The position numbers and the translations under genes are program-made. A model generated the notes under the pieces. The model was not told the DNA's origin, did no database searches, and saw only the letters and a list, made by a program, of their open reading frames with translations. Positions 6,640 to 14,447 of a stretch of DNA of 16,649 bases are shown here, in pieces; position 1 is the first letter of the stretch; each line of letters begins with the position of its first letter. The stretch is from an uncultured Clostridia bacterium (GTDB taxonomy: Bacteria; Bacillota; Clostridia; TANB77; CAG-508): the NCBI GenBank assembly GCA_949077355.1, contig CARUQW010000003.1:24051-40699 (forward strand). The letters run 5' to 3'.

Positions 6640-7692
6640 TTAATTGGTAAGTTCTTGCATTAATTCATGAACAGAAACTATTTTTTTTACTCTGCTAACA
6701 TTACTGCCACAAAATATTAAAGCTTTTTCCATATCTCCTTTAACAGCATTAATTAAGGCTCTTGTTATGCAATATGGTGTATCTGCTACTTTACAAGTTC
6801 GAATGCATTGATAGCATTTCTCTACTTTGCCTTTTTCTTTTTCTGTTTGCTTTATAAACCCATTATAAATTGCCCTTCCTGGCATTCCTACTGGACTATG
6901 AATAATTTTAATATCTTCTGGTTTAGCATCAATATATGCTTTTTTGAATTCTTCTGAAGCATCGCATTCATAAGTTGGTACAAATCTTGTTGCCATTTGC
7001 ACTCCTGCAGCTCCTAGTTTCAAAAATTTTTGAATATCCTGTTTATCCCATATTCCTCCTGCAGCAATCACTGGTAATTCTTTTTTCGTCTCTTTTTCTA
7101 CTTCTCTTATATATTCTACCACTTCTTTTGTAATCTGTTCTAGTTTTGGTTTTTTATCTTGTTCTAATTCTTCTGCTTTAAAACCTAAATGCCCACCTGC
7201 TTCGGGTCCTTCAATTACAATCATATCTGGAACATAATTATATTTTTTCATCCAGTGTTTTACAATTAATTGGCAACATCTAAGTGAAGATACAATAGGA
7301 GCAATTTTTGTAGTAGATCCTTTTATGTATTCTGGCAATTCTTTCGGAATTCCAGCACCAGAAATGATTAAATCAATTTTATTTTTGACACATTCCTTTA
7401 CAATTTCCTTATAATTATTTAATGCTACCATAATATTAGCACCTAGTATCTTTTCCTTTCCTGCTATTTCTCTTGCCATTTTTATTTCTTTCTCAATTGC
7501 TCTTAAGTTAGCCTGTATTGGATTTTTATTAAAATCTGGTTCTTGATATCCGATGTCTGCCATCGATATAATTCCAATTCCTCCTTCCTTACTAACAGTT
7601 CCTGCTAGGTTATGTAGTGATACTCCCACTCCCATTCCTCCTTGAATAATAGGATATTGGGATTGTTTATTTCCTATTTTTATACCTTTCAT
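6640..7692 (-). CDS. Nitronate monooxygenase / FabK-like FMN oxidoreductase
   Basis: The 350-aa protein is a TIM-barrel flavin enzyme of the nitronate monooxygenase / 2-nitropropane dioxygenase group, which also includes the enoyl-ACP reductase FabK. It begins with PIIQGGMGVGVS, has the ISGAGIPKELP loop, a candidate catalytic His168 in EGPEAGGHLGF, and phosphate-binding segments VIAAGGI (208-214) and GAAGVQMATRF (227-237). The C-terminus carries a Cys cluster (Cys293, 296, 300, 308) in CYQCIRTC....TPYC, common in clostridial members and possibly a metal or structural site. FMN binding is expected from the family; the substrate cannot be told from sequence. FabK is less likely because no fatty-acid synthesis genes are nearby. 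AGGAGG precedes the ATG. It has its own promoter with an overlapping inverted repeat and its own terminator. Confidence 0.85.
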   Translation of the reverse strand: MKGIKIGNKQSQYPIIQGGMGVGVSLHNLAGTVSKEGGIGIISMADIGYQEPDFNKNPIQANLRAIEKEIKMAREIAGKEKILGANIMVALNNYKEIVKECVKNKIDLIISGAGIPKELPEYIKGSTTKIAPIVSSLRCCQLIVKHWMKKYNYVPDMIVIEGPEAGGHLGFKAEELEQDKKPKLEQITKEVVEYIREVEKETKKELPVIAAGGIWDKQDIQKFLKLGAAGVQMATRFVPTYECDASEEFKKAYIDAKPEDIKIIHSPVGMPGRAIYNGFIKQTEKEKGKVEKCYQCIRTCKVADTPYCITRALINAVKGDMEKALIFCGSNVSRVKKIVSVHELMQELTN

Positions 7693-7703
7693 ATTTTCCT
7701 CCT

Positions 7704-7749
7704 ATCTAGTTTTCTATACTAGATTATCACTACTATTATACTTTGTCAA
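7704..7749 (-). promoter_or_regulatory. Promoter with overlapping inverted repeat (flavin oxidoreductase gene)
   Basis: On the minus strand TTGACA (7749-7744) lies 17 bases from TAATCT (7726-7721), a strong sigma-A promoter. An inverted repeat ATCTAGT-N7-ACTAGAT (7704-7710 and 7718-7724) overlaps the -10 and probable start point, where a repressor would block transcription. The repressor is not in the window. Confidence 0.65.
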
Positions 7750-7781
7750 TTGGTTGACCGCTCCTTCTAAATAAATTTAAA

Positions 7782-7812
7782 AAAGTCATTCTTCATAAAA
7801 TGAAATGACTTT
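7782..7812 (-). terminator. Intrinsic terminator of the papain-like hydrolase gene
   Basis: AAAGTCAT pairs with ATGACTTT and an inner TTCAT pairs with ATGAA across a two-base bulge. On the minus strand a T-run of about six follows. It begins about 6 bases after the stop at 7819. Confidence 0.8.
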
Positions 7813-7818
7813 ATAATT

Positions 7819-8343
7819 TTATTTTTGCTTATATTTACTTAAAAATCCACTATAGATTTCCTGTAAATTCTTTATCTTTTTAAAATCTTCTGGCTTTGCT
7901 ACTTCTGGTAGCCCTGTTTGAATTTTAGCCTGATCCATTACATGTTTTACAAATTCAGCACAATAAAACGATTTTTTCATCGCTATTTTTTTATGAAATC
8001 CTGCTGCAAACAGTCCTAATATATTAAAAGTATATTGTTCTTTTTCTTTTTCAATTTCTTGAATTCTATTTTTTATTGTTTCATATTGTTTTTCTGTTAT
8101 TTCTAAAGAGTAAATTCTTGTTTTTGTCGTATAAAATCTTTTAAAAGTTCCATTATCAATCTCTTCATGGACAAATCCTGCCCAAAAGGGATTATATGGG
8201 TTCAATCTTCCAAAACTATACATTTGCTTTAATTCTGAGTCCAATGCAATAGATACATGCGAAAATTCGTCTTTGGTATAACTTTTTATTAATTTTGATA
8301 GATTTGTCCCTGTATGGGTTAATATGATATATATTTTTTTCAT
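7819..8343 (-). CDS. Permuted papain-like (YiiX/NlpC-P60 superfamily) hydrolase
   Basis: The protein has 174 aa, no signal peptide and no membrane helix. A strand and turn IILTHTGT lead to FSHVSIAL with candidate catalytic His29, and a C-terminal helix SFYCAEFVKHV carries candidate nucleophile Cys128. The order His before Cys is the circularly permuted arrangement of the YaeF/YiiX branch of NlpC/P60-like proteins (DUF830-related). Members are predicted amidases, acyltransferases or peptidases and most are uncharacterised, so the substrate is unknown. A GGAGG lies 12 bases before the ATG, a rather long gap. The gene stands alone, with a candidate promoter at 8390-8418 and a terminator at 7782-7812. 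Confidence 0.7.
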   Translation of the reverse strand: MKKIYIILTHTGTNLSKLIKSYTKDEFSHVSIALDSELKQMYSFGRLNPYNPFWAGFVHEEIDNGTFKRFYTTKTRIYSLEITEKQYETIKNRIQEIEKEKEQYTFNILGLFAAGFHKKIAMKKSFYCAEFVKHVMDQAKIQTGLPEVAKPEDFKKIKNLQEIYSGFLSKYKQK

Positions 8344-8389
8344 TAAGCTTCAGTTCCTCCTTATTACAGTTTGCTTATCCTCTATTAAG

Positions 8390-8418
8390 ATTATACCATA
8401 CTTTTAGAATTAAAAAAC
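8390..8418 (-). promoter_or_regulatory. Putative extended -10 promoter of the papain-like hydrolase gene
   Basis: On the minus strand TGGTATAAT provides a -10 (8395-8390) with an upstream TG. The -35 position 17 bases away is only a T-run. Located about 45 bases before the gene's ATG. Confidence 0.5.
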
Positions 8419-8457
8419 CTTTTTTCTCATATTTTACTAATCAATTGCGCTTTTACC

Positions 8458-9240
8458 TTATTTCATTTTTTCCTGTTCAGGAGTCTTAGAAATATCTAAC
8501 ATCTCATAGTTTTGTCCAATTCTAATTCCCAATCCTGTATTTGGATTGTAAATCGAATTGATTTTATTACTATGATTTAATGTTATTTCTACTTCTGGAT
8601 ATCTCTCAATTGTTCCTCCAAATTTTAATAAATCATCTTCACCATAAAAATCCATTAGTGATGTAATAAAACTTGTAAACATTTTTGCTGATTCTAACCT
8701 TTCGCTTTCTGTAGCATTATTTCCAATATTAATTGGTTCTCCAAATCCCCAATATACTTGTCCTGTTGACAAAAAAGAGCTAAGCCCATTTTCACCTTGA
8801 AACAATATTTGAAAAACACCACTTGTAGATTTTATACTTTCTATTGTTCCATTTGATTTGGTAATTCTACTAACATTATATTCTTCTGCCTTTTTAATTA
8901 ATTCTTTTGTATGTTCATCTGCCTTTTGGCATGAATATTTTCCTGTTCTTTCATTAAACAAAAACCATTGTCCTTTCGCATTTTCTAAAATTTTATACCC
9001 TCTATCTTCTAAGTAATATCCAGTTGCTTTTTGTGGAATTGGTATCTTTCTTCCTAATTTCATAATATCATAACAATTACAAGCTGTTAACATTCCAAAA
9101 ACTTGCCTTCTAAAATTAATTGGGTCACCTAATAACGGATTTGATACAATATATTCTTTTCCTGAACTTTCCATTTTTATTTTAAAATAATATCGATTTA
9201 ATAGTTTCTTTCGTTCCATACCTTTTATGATAGCTTTCAT
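8458..9240 (-). CDS. Protein of unknown function, 260 aa
   Basis: I do not recognise this family. The ATG at 9240 has a strong AAGGAGGA about 5 bases upstream, so the gene looks real. The protein has no signal peptide and no membrane helix. The N-terminal 30 residues are basic (KAIIKGMERKKLLNRYYFKIK); it then has a SNPLLGDPINFRRQVFGML segment and two Cys in ACNCYD at about 53-56. The middle contains GYYLEDRGYKILENAKGQWF, and a later TGQVYWGFGEPINIG is followed by helical LESAKMFTSFITSLMDFYG. The pattern suggests a mixed alpha/beta cytoplasmic protein. It lies between nrdG (162 bp upstream) and the hydrolase gene, without clear operon links to either. No in-frame CGG. Confidence 0.75.
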   Translation of the reverse strand: MKAIIKGMERKKLLNRYYFKIKMESSGKEYIVSNPLLGDPINFRRQVFGMLTACNCYDIMKLGRKIPIPQKATGYYLEDRGYKILENAKGQWFLFNERTGKYSCQKADEHTKELIKKAEEYNVSRITKSNGTIESIKSTSGVFQILFQGENGLSSFLSTGQVYWGFGEPINIGNNATESERLESAKMFTSFITSLMDFYGEDDLLKFGGTIERYPEVEITLNHSNKINSIYNPNTGLGIRIGQNYEMLDISKTPEQEKMK

Positions 9241-9401
9241 TCTATTCCTCCTTCTATAATTTGCCTTAGTTTCATTTCTTATAAGCAGGAAAAGAAGTGA
9301 CCTATTTTAGCCCCCCTCTCTGCTTGAAACAAAACTAAAAATGCCACTAGATGTCTTAGTTGTCTCTATATTTAATCAAAATTACTTTAGAAGAAATCAT
9401 C

Positions 9402-9893
9402 TTAATCCCATAAAATAAGTTTATTCTCTTTTAAACTTTTTTGTACATCTATGACCCTTTGATTTGAAGAACCAGCATATTTAAGTTTTGGATCTCTCAA
9501 TGCTTCTACATATTGGCCATCTACTAAAACATCAATATATTTGGATACTTCTTTATCTTTTAAATCTTTATCAAAGGAAAATCCTGTCCAAGACCAAACT
9601 GTTTTGTTTGGAAATTTTTCTTTAAAAGCCTTCGCTAACTCCGTTGTTCCTTCTATATTTTTAGGGTGCATTGGCTCACCACCTAAAATAGATAATCCTT
9701 GAATATTTTCATTTTCTCCTAATTCTAAAACTCGATTAATTGTATCTTGCGTAAATTCTTTTCCACCATTAAAATCATGTGTATCTTTATTAAAACAATT
9801 TTTGCAGTTAAACGTACACCCTTGCATAAAAATTGATACTCTAACACCTGGTCCATCTGCAATATCCATTTTTCGTATTTTATTATATCTCAT
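9402..9893 (-). CDS. nrdG: Anaerobic ribonucleotide reductase activating enzyme NrdG
   Basis: This 163-aa radical SAM enzyme uses a [4Fe-4S] cluster and S-adenosylmethionine to install the glycyl radical on NrdD. The cluster motif CTFNCKNC supplies Cys26, Cys30 and Cys33 after the typical N-terminus MDIADGPGVRVSIFMQG. The sequence LSILGGEPM is the SAM-contacting GGE motif, and the chain ends with short strands (YIDVLVDGQYVE) as in NrdG proteins. Length is normal. It lies 44 bp after nrdD in the same direction with AAAGGA before the ATG, so the pair is one operon under the promoter upstream of nrdD. Presence of the pair indicates anaerobic DNA precursor synthesis. Confidence 0.95.
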   Translation of the reverse strand: MRYNKIRKMDIADGPGVRVSIFMQGCTFNCKNCFNKDTHDFNGGKEFTQDTINRVLELGENENIQGLSILGGEPMHPKNIEGTTELAKAFKEKFPNKTVWSWTGFSFDKDLKDKEVSKYIDVLVDGQYVEALRDPKLKYAGSSNQRVIDVQKSLKENKLILWD

Positions 9894-9937
9894 CTTGTTT
9901 ATTCCTTTACTATAATATTTTGATTAAAGTTTAATAA

Positions 9938-12124
9938 TTATTCATCATCTTTATTATCAATATGAAGTACTCTCTCTTTAATTTCTTGTGTTCTACCTTT
10001 ATTCCAGAAATTACTTCCAATATAACCACAAGTTCTTCTAGCTACATTTAGTGTATCATGATTTCTATTACCACACTCTGGGCAGTACCATTCTAACTTA
10101 TCATCAATTAAAATCTCACCCTCAAATCCACATTCTTGGCAATAATCAGATTTTGTATTTAACTCTGCATACATAATATTGTCATAAATAAATCGAATGA
10201 CTTCTAAGACAGCTTCAATGTTATTTTGTAAATTTGGTGTTTCAATATAAGAAATCGCACCACCAGGACTTAATTGTTGAAATTCACTTTCTAATTTCAA
10301 TTTAGAAAATGCATCAATTTCTTCAAATACTGGTACATGATAAGAATTGGTAATATAATCTTTATCGGTAATACCATCAATAACACCAAATCTATTTTTT
10401 AGACATTTTGCAAATTTGTAAGTAGTAGATTCAATAGGTGTACCATAAACACTATAATCCATATTTTCTGCTTCTTTCCATTCTTTGCATTTGTCGTTCA
10501 TTTTTTGCATTACTTTTAAAGCAAATTCTTTTCCAGCTCCATTATCTGTATGACTACGTCCTGTCATATATTTTACACATTCATATAATCCAGCATATCC
10601 TAAAGAAATTGTTGAATAGCCATCATGTAATAATTTATGAATGCTTTCACCTTTTTCTAATCTTGCTAACGCACCATGTTGCCATAGAATTGGTGCTATA
10701 TCACTTGTTGCTTTACTCAATCTTTGATGTCTTGCTTGTAAAGCTTTGTGGCATAGTTCTAATCTTTCTTCATATACTTTCCAGAACACTTCTTTATCTT
10801 TGTTAGAAGATAAAGCAACATCTACTAAGTTGATTGTTACAACTCCTTGGTTGAATCTTCCATAATATTTTGATTCACCCTCTTTATAATTTTTAGCCTT
10901 TGAAGGATTTCCTTCTGTTGTCCAAGGTGTTAAGAAAGAACGGCATCCCATACAAGGATAACAATTTCCATTACCATATTTATCTTTTTTCAATTCTTTC
11001 ATTTTCTTTTCAGAAATATAATCTGGAACCATTCTTTTAGCTGTACATTTCGCTGCTAATTCTGTTAAATACCAATACTTGCTTCCTTCTTTTATATTAT
11101 CTTCTTCTAATACATAAAGAAGTTTTGGGAAAGCTGGTGTTACATATACACCTTTTTCATTTTTGAACCCTAAAATTCTTTGATTTAAGAATTCTTCAAT
11201 AATCATCGCTAATTCTTCTTTGTATTCTTCTGTTTCTCCTAAATACATGCAAACAGATAAAAATGGTGCTTGCCCATTGGTATTTGTCATAGAATTAACT
11301 TGATAATTAAAAGTTTGCACACCATCTGCAATTTCTTTTTTAGTATCTTGTTTTGCATATTTTTTAGCCGTTTCATCATTTAGTCCTCTTTGCTTATATC
11401 TTTTTACATATTGATTAAAACTATCTTTAACAAATGGTGCTAAATGGCTTAGTGTTATCGTTGCTCCACCATAACTTGAACTTGTTACAGCTAATATAAT
11501 TTGTGTTGCAATTGTTGCTGCTGTTATAAATCTATGTGGTTTTTCTATCATCACTCCATTGATAATCGTTCCATTTTGTAACATATCTTCTAAGTTTATT
11601 AATTCACAATTATGCAAAGCATTTTGAGCAAAATAATCTGCATCATGAAAATGGATAATTCCTTCATCATGCGCCTTTACAATATCTTCTGATAATAAGA
11701 ATCTTCTTGTAATATCTGTACTAGTAATTCCCGCTAAATAATCTCTTTGTGTTGTAACTACTTTTGCATTTTTGTTTGAATTTTCATTGTTCCAGTATTC
11801 ACTTTCTCCTTCAATTAATTCTTTAATGGATTGGTCTGTAGTATTTGATTTTCTAACTAATTCTCTTGTATAACGATAGGTAATATATTTTTTAGCTAAT
11901 TGATATTTATCAAATTCCATTAATTTTTCTTCTATAATATCTTGAATATCTTCTACTAAAATTCTTGGTTTTTGAAGTTCTTCAATGTATTTTACAATTT
12001 CTTTAATTTGTTCTTTTGAGATTTTTTCTCTTCCTCTTACTTCTTCATTTGCTTTTTGGATAGCAACTCTTATTTTTTCTGCATCATAATCAACTATTGT
12101 TCCGTCTCTTTTGATAATTTTCAT
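9938..12124 (-). CDS. nrdD: Anaerobic ribonucleoside-triphosphate reductase NrdD
   Basis: This 728-aa class III ribonucleotide reductase converts ribonucleoside triphosphates to deoxy forms using a glycyl radical. The N-terminal ATP-cone (about 1-95, MKIIKRDGTIVDYDAEKIR) gives allosteric control. The catalytic barrel includes HDADYFAQNALHNCELINL and TNGQAPFLSVCMYLGE. A zinc site near the C-terminus uses Cys662, Cys665, Cys681 and Cys684 (CQEC...CPEC). The glycyl radical motif RRTCGYIGSNFWNKGR places the radical on Gly700. Length and all motifs are normal. GGGG about 11 bases upstream supports the ATG at 12124. The gene has a TATAAT promoter and a large palindrome upstream, and is followed by nrdG. 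It is intact and has no in-frame CGG. Confidence 0.97.
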   Translation of the reverse strand: MKIIKRDGTIVDYDAEKIRVAIQKANEEVRGREKISKEQIKEIVKYIEELQKPRILVEDIQDIIEEKLMEFDKYQLAKKYITYRYTRELVRKSNTTDQSIKELIEGESEYWNNENSNKNAKVVTTQRDYLAGITSTDITRRFLLSEDIVKAHDEGIIHFHDADYFAQNALHNCELINLEDMLQNGTIINGVMIEKPHRFITAATIATQIILAVTSSSYGGATITLSHLAPFVKDSFNQYVKRYKQRGLNDETAKKYAKQDTKKEIADGVQTFNYQVNSMTNTNGQAPFLSVCMYLGETEEYKEELAMIIEEFLNQRILGFKNEKGVYVTPAFPKLLYVLEEDNIKEGSKYWYLTELAAKCTAKRMVPDYISEKKMKELKKDKYGNGNCYPCMGCRSFLTPWTTEGNPSKAKNYKEGESKYYGRFNQGVVTINLVDVALSSNKDKEVFWKVYEERLELCHKALQARHQRLSKATSDIAPILWQHGALARLEKGESIHKLLHDGYSTISLGYAGLYECVKYMTGRSHTDNGAGKEFALKVMQKMNDKCKEWKEAENMDYSVYGTPIESTTYKFAKCLKNRFGVIDGITDKDYITNSYHVPVFEEIDAFSKLKLESEFQQLSPGGAISYIETPNLQNNIEAVLEVIRFIYDNIMYAELNTKSDYCQECGFEGEILIDDKLEWYCPECGNRNHDTLNVARRTCGYIGSNFWNKGRTQEIKERVLHIDNKDDE

Positions 12125-12166
12125 TCGACTTTTTCCCCTTTCGTTTTTCCTTTTTTTGATATCGAA

Positions 12167-12172
12167 ATTATA
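12167..12172 (-). promoter_or_regulatory. Extended -10 element of the nrdDG operon
   Basis: TGATATAAT on the minus strand is an extended -10 (TGnTATAAT). No good -35 is seen at 16-18 bases. It lies about 42 bases before the nrdD ATG and just downstream of the palindrome at 12190-12211. Confidence 0.6.
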
Positions 12173-12189
12173 TCACAAAAATTAAAAGT

Positions 12190-12211
12190 TTTTGTTGCAA
12201 TTGCAACAAAA
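12190..12211. promoter_or_regulatory. Perfect 22-bp palindrome upstream of nrdDG, candidate operator
   Basis: The arms TTTTGTTGCAA and TTGCAACAAAA meet with no spacer. The site lies 17 bases upstream of the -10, covering the -35 region, where a bound repressor would block nrdDG transcription. It does not match the NrdR box I know and is only loosely like a Rex site (TTGT...ACAA). Confidence 0.6.
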
Positions 12212-12213
12212 TA

Positions 12214-12240
12214 GGAGCAAGGTTTTTCTAACCTTACTCC
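12214..12240 (-). terminator. Intrinsic terminator of the MATE fusion gene
   Basis: GGAGTAAGGTT and AACCTTGCTCC on the minus strand form an 11-bp stem with one U-G pair and a 5-base loop, followed by TATTTT. It starts 31 bases after the stop at 12272. Confidence 0.8.
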
Positions 12241-12271
12241 TTCAAGGAAAACTGTTTATATTTCATTTATA

Positions 12272-14276
12272 TTACAATTGTGTTACAAATTTTTCTTCTA
12301 CAATTTTACAAATCAATTCTGCTGATTTTTCTACTCCTAAAGTATCACTATTAATGCAAATATCATAATTGCTATGATTACTCCATTCTTTTTCTGTATA
12401 ATGTTTATAATGATTGGCTCTTAATTTATCAATTCTCTTGATTTCTTTTTCTGCCTTTGTTTGATTTAATCCATATATCTTGGTTGCCCTTTTGATTTTA
12501 TTTTCTATATCACTGTACACAAATACTTTGATTACATTTTTTCTATCCTTTAAAATAAAGTCTGCACAACGACCAATAATAACACAAGATTCTTCATTTG
12601 CTACTTTTTTAATTAATTCTGCTTCTTTGATAAATAACTCATCACTATTATCTAATCCAAAATAATATCCATTATTTAAACCTGCCAAACTACCTCTTTT
12701 TTGTTCATTATTTTCAATATATTCTTCTGATAATCCAGTTTCCTTCGCTACTTCGGCAATGAAATCTTTATCATAAAATTTAATTCCCAATTTGTCGGCA
12801 ATCAATCTTCCAATATATCTTCCTCCAGAACCATATTCTCTTGAAACAGTAATAACAACTTGTTTGTCTAATTGGTTATCTGTACTCGTATCATCCACTA
12901 AAGCTTGGCTTTTTTCGCTCCCTTGTTTTAAATGTTTCACTTCGAATATTAATAAAATTCCTGCTATCACAAATGCTAATCCATCAGCTACTGGTCCAGC
13001 ATATAAAACTCCCATAATTCCAAAAGCATTTCCTAATACAACTAAGGCTGGTATTAAAAATAAAATCTGTCTAGATAGTGATAACAATGCGCTTTTGATA
13101 CTCTTTCCAACCGCTTGAAAAAAGATACCTGCTGGTATTTGTATTCCATTACAAATACACAATAATAAATAAATTCTAAATCCTAGGCAAGCAAATTCCA
13201 TATAATTTTCGTCACCACTACCAAAAATAGAAATTAATTTATCTGGTATCGTTTGGAATAAAATAAAAGCAATTGTACTAATAATAATGCTTAATCCTAA
13301 TACTCTTTTTAAAGCTGACTTAACTCTGTCAAATTTTCTTGCTCCATAATTATAACCAAAAATTGGCTGTGAACCTGCTGCAATACCAATGATGATACTA
13401 TTCAAAATTTGACTAATCTTCATAACAATTCCGAAGTACTGTAATTGGTATTTCAGAACCAAATTTAGATTCTGCTCCATATTTTGCTAGTAAGTTGTTT
13501 TCAAAAGCTACTACCACAACAAAACTCATTTGTGTAATAAAACTGCTAATTCCTAATGCTGCTACTTTTTTGCCTACACTTGCTTTTAATTTTAGTGTTT
13601 CTTTATTAATTTCAATGGATTTGAATTTTTTAATATATCTGGCATTTAAAGCAAATGTTACAAATTGACTCAATACTGTTGCAATAGCTGCCCCTTCTAC
13701 TCCCATTTTAAAGACAAAAATGAAAATAGGGTCTAATATGGTATTTAAAACGGCTCCTACTACCATACTCATCATAGAATATTTTGGACTTCCATCTGCT
13801 CGAATAATAGAGTTTAAGGAAGTTCCTATCATCATAAATGGAATTCCCATTACAATAATTTTTCCATATTGTAAGGCGTATTCTCTTAAATTATCGGTAC
13901 AACCAAATAGATTTAATAGTTGTGGTAAGAAAGTCAAACTACCAATGCATAACAGAATAGATATGATAGTAGCTAATAAAATACCATTTCCTACTCCTTT
14001 GGCTGCCTCTTCTTTTTTCTTTTCTCCTAGTTTTAAACTTAAATAACTAGAAGACCCATCTCCTAACATTAAGGCAAATGCTAGACATATCATAGTAATT
14101 GGAAATACTACATTAGTTGCCCCATTTCCTAAATAGCCTACTCCTTGCCCAATAAAGATTTGGTCTACTATGTTATAAAGTGAATTTACTAATAACGATA
14201 TGATACAAGGAATTGAGAATTTTTTAATTAGTTTTCCTATTTTCTCTGTTCCTAGTATATTTTCTTCTTTTTCCAT
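12272..14276 (-). CDS. MATE efflux transporter fused to a cytidylate-kinase-like domain, read through a +1 shift at CGG
   Basis: The N-terminal part (about residues 1-445) is a MepA-like MATE transporter: LGTEKIGKLIKKFSIPCIIS, NIVDQIFIGQGVGYLGNGAT, and in its second half GIAAGSQPIFGYNYGARKFDRV. A polar linker leads to a Cytidylate_kin2-type P-loop kinase domain of about 200 aa: VITVSREYGSGGRYIGRLIA, KFYDKDFI, SCVIIGRCADFIL. In-frame CGG at 13433-13431 splits the gene; skipping its C continues ITVL-GIVMKISQIL, exactly the MATE sequence expected. The joined protein is 667 aa. I choose the ATG at 14276 because AAGGAGGA lies just before it; an upstream TTG at 14330 lacks a binding site. The transport substrate and the phosphoryl acceptor are unknown. 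Without the shift, transporter and kinase would be separate, truncated products. Confidence 0.85.
13431..13433 (-). other. In-frame CGG codon at a +1 frame change (MATE fusion)
   Basis: The zero frame reads ACA GTA CTT CGG AAT TGT TAT GAA GAT TAG. Skipping the C gives CTT, then GGA ATT GTT ATG AAG ATT, or L-G-I-V-M-K-I, where MATE proteins usually have a GIVMK segment. The local context CTTCGGAAT is identical to the first permease site. Confidence 0.88.
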
Positions 14277-14332
14277 TCTTTCTTCCTCCTTCTTCTTTTT
14301 GTAAATTTTGCTTGAATCACTATTTTCCAATT

Positions 14333-14367
14333 AAAAAGACAACACTTATAATTTGTGTTGGCTTTTT
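14333..14367 (-). terminator. Hairpin with T-run between the phosphatase fusion and the MATE gene
   Basis: AAAAAGCCAACAC and GTGTTGTCTTTTT on the minus strand form a 13-bp stem with one mismatch and a 9-base loop. It is 80 bases after the stop at 14448 and so could end that operon. However, it also lies downstream of the strong promoter at 14393-14421, inside the probable MATE leader, and might attenuate that gene. Confidence 0.7.
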
Positions 14368-14392
14368 GATTTGCTTTTCAAGCGCATTATTC

Positions 14393-14421
14393 ATTTTAAC
14401 ATATTTTGAACGTTTTGTCAA
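14393..14421 (-). promoter_or_regulatory. Strong sigma-A-type promoter of the MATE fusion gene
   Basis: On the minus strand TTGACA (14421-14416) and TAAAAT (14398-14393) are separated by 17 bases. The start point would be near 14386, giving a leader of about 110 bases that contains the hairpin at 14333-14367. Confidence 0.7.
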
Positions 14422-14447
14422 TTTTTGGTTTGTGAATTTTATGTGAA

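Noticed and set aside
9241..9401. Terminator or regulatory RNA between nrdG and the 260-aa gene
   Set aside because: Only a weak 6-bp pairing (AACTAA/TTAGTT) with a long loop was seen and no clear T-run; a possible TTGTTT-17-TAAAAT promoter is too weak to list.
10438..10806. Long plus-strand open frame inside nrdD
   Set aside because: It is antisense to a well-conserved part of nrdD, has no ribosome binding site, and is rich in His, Leu and Ile as expected of an antisense shadow.
951..13433. Frame breaks as sequencing or assembly errors
   Set aside because: The same local DNA (TTCGGAAT) is error-free when CGG is out of frame. Errors tied to reading frame are not plausible, although raw reads would settle it.
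951..13433. CGG simply reassigned to another amino acid
   Set aside because: A reassigned triplet would keep the frame; here the frame itself changes at every site and the zero frame soon hits a stop.
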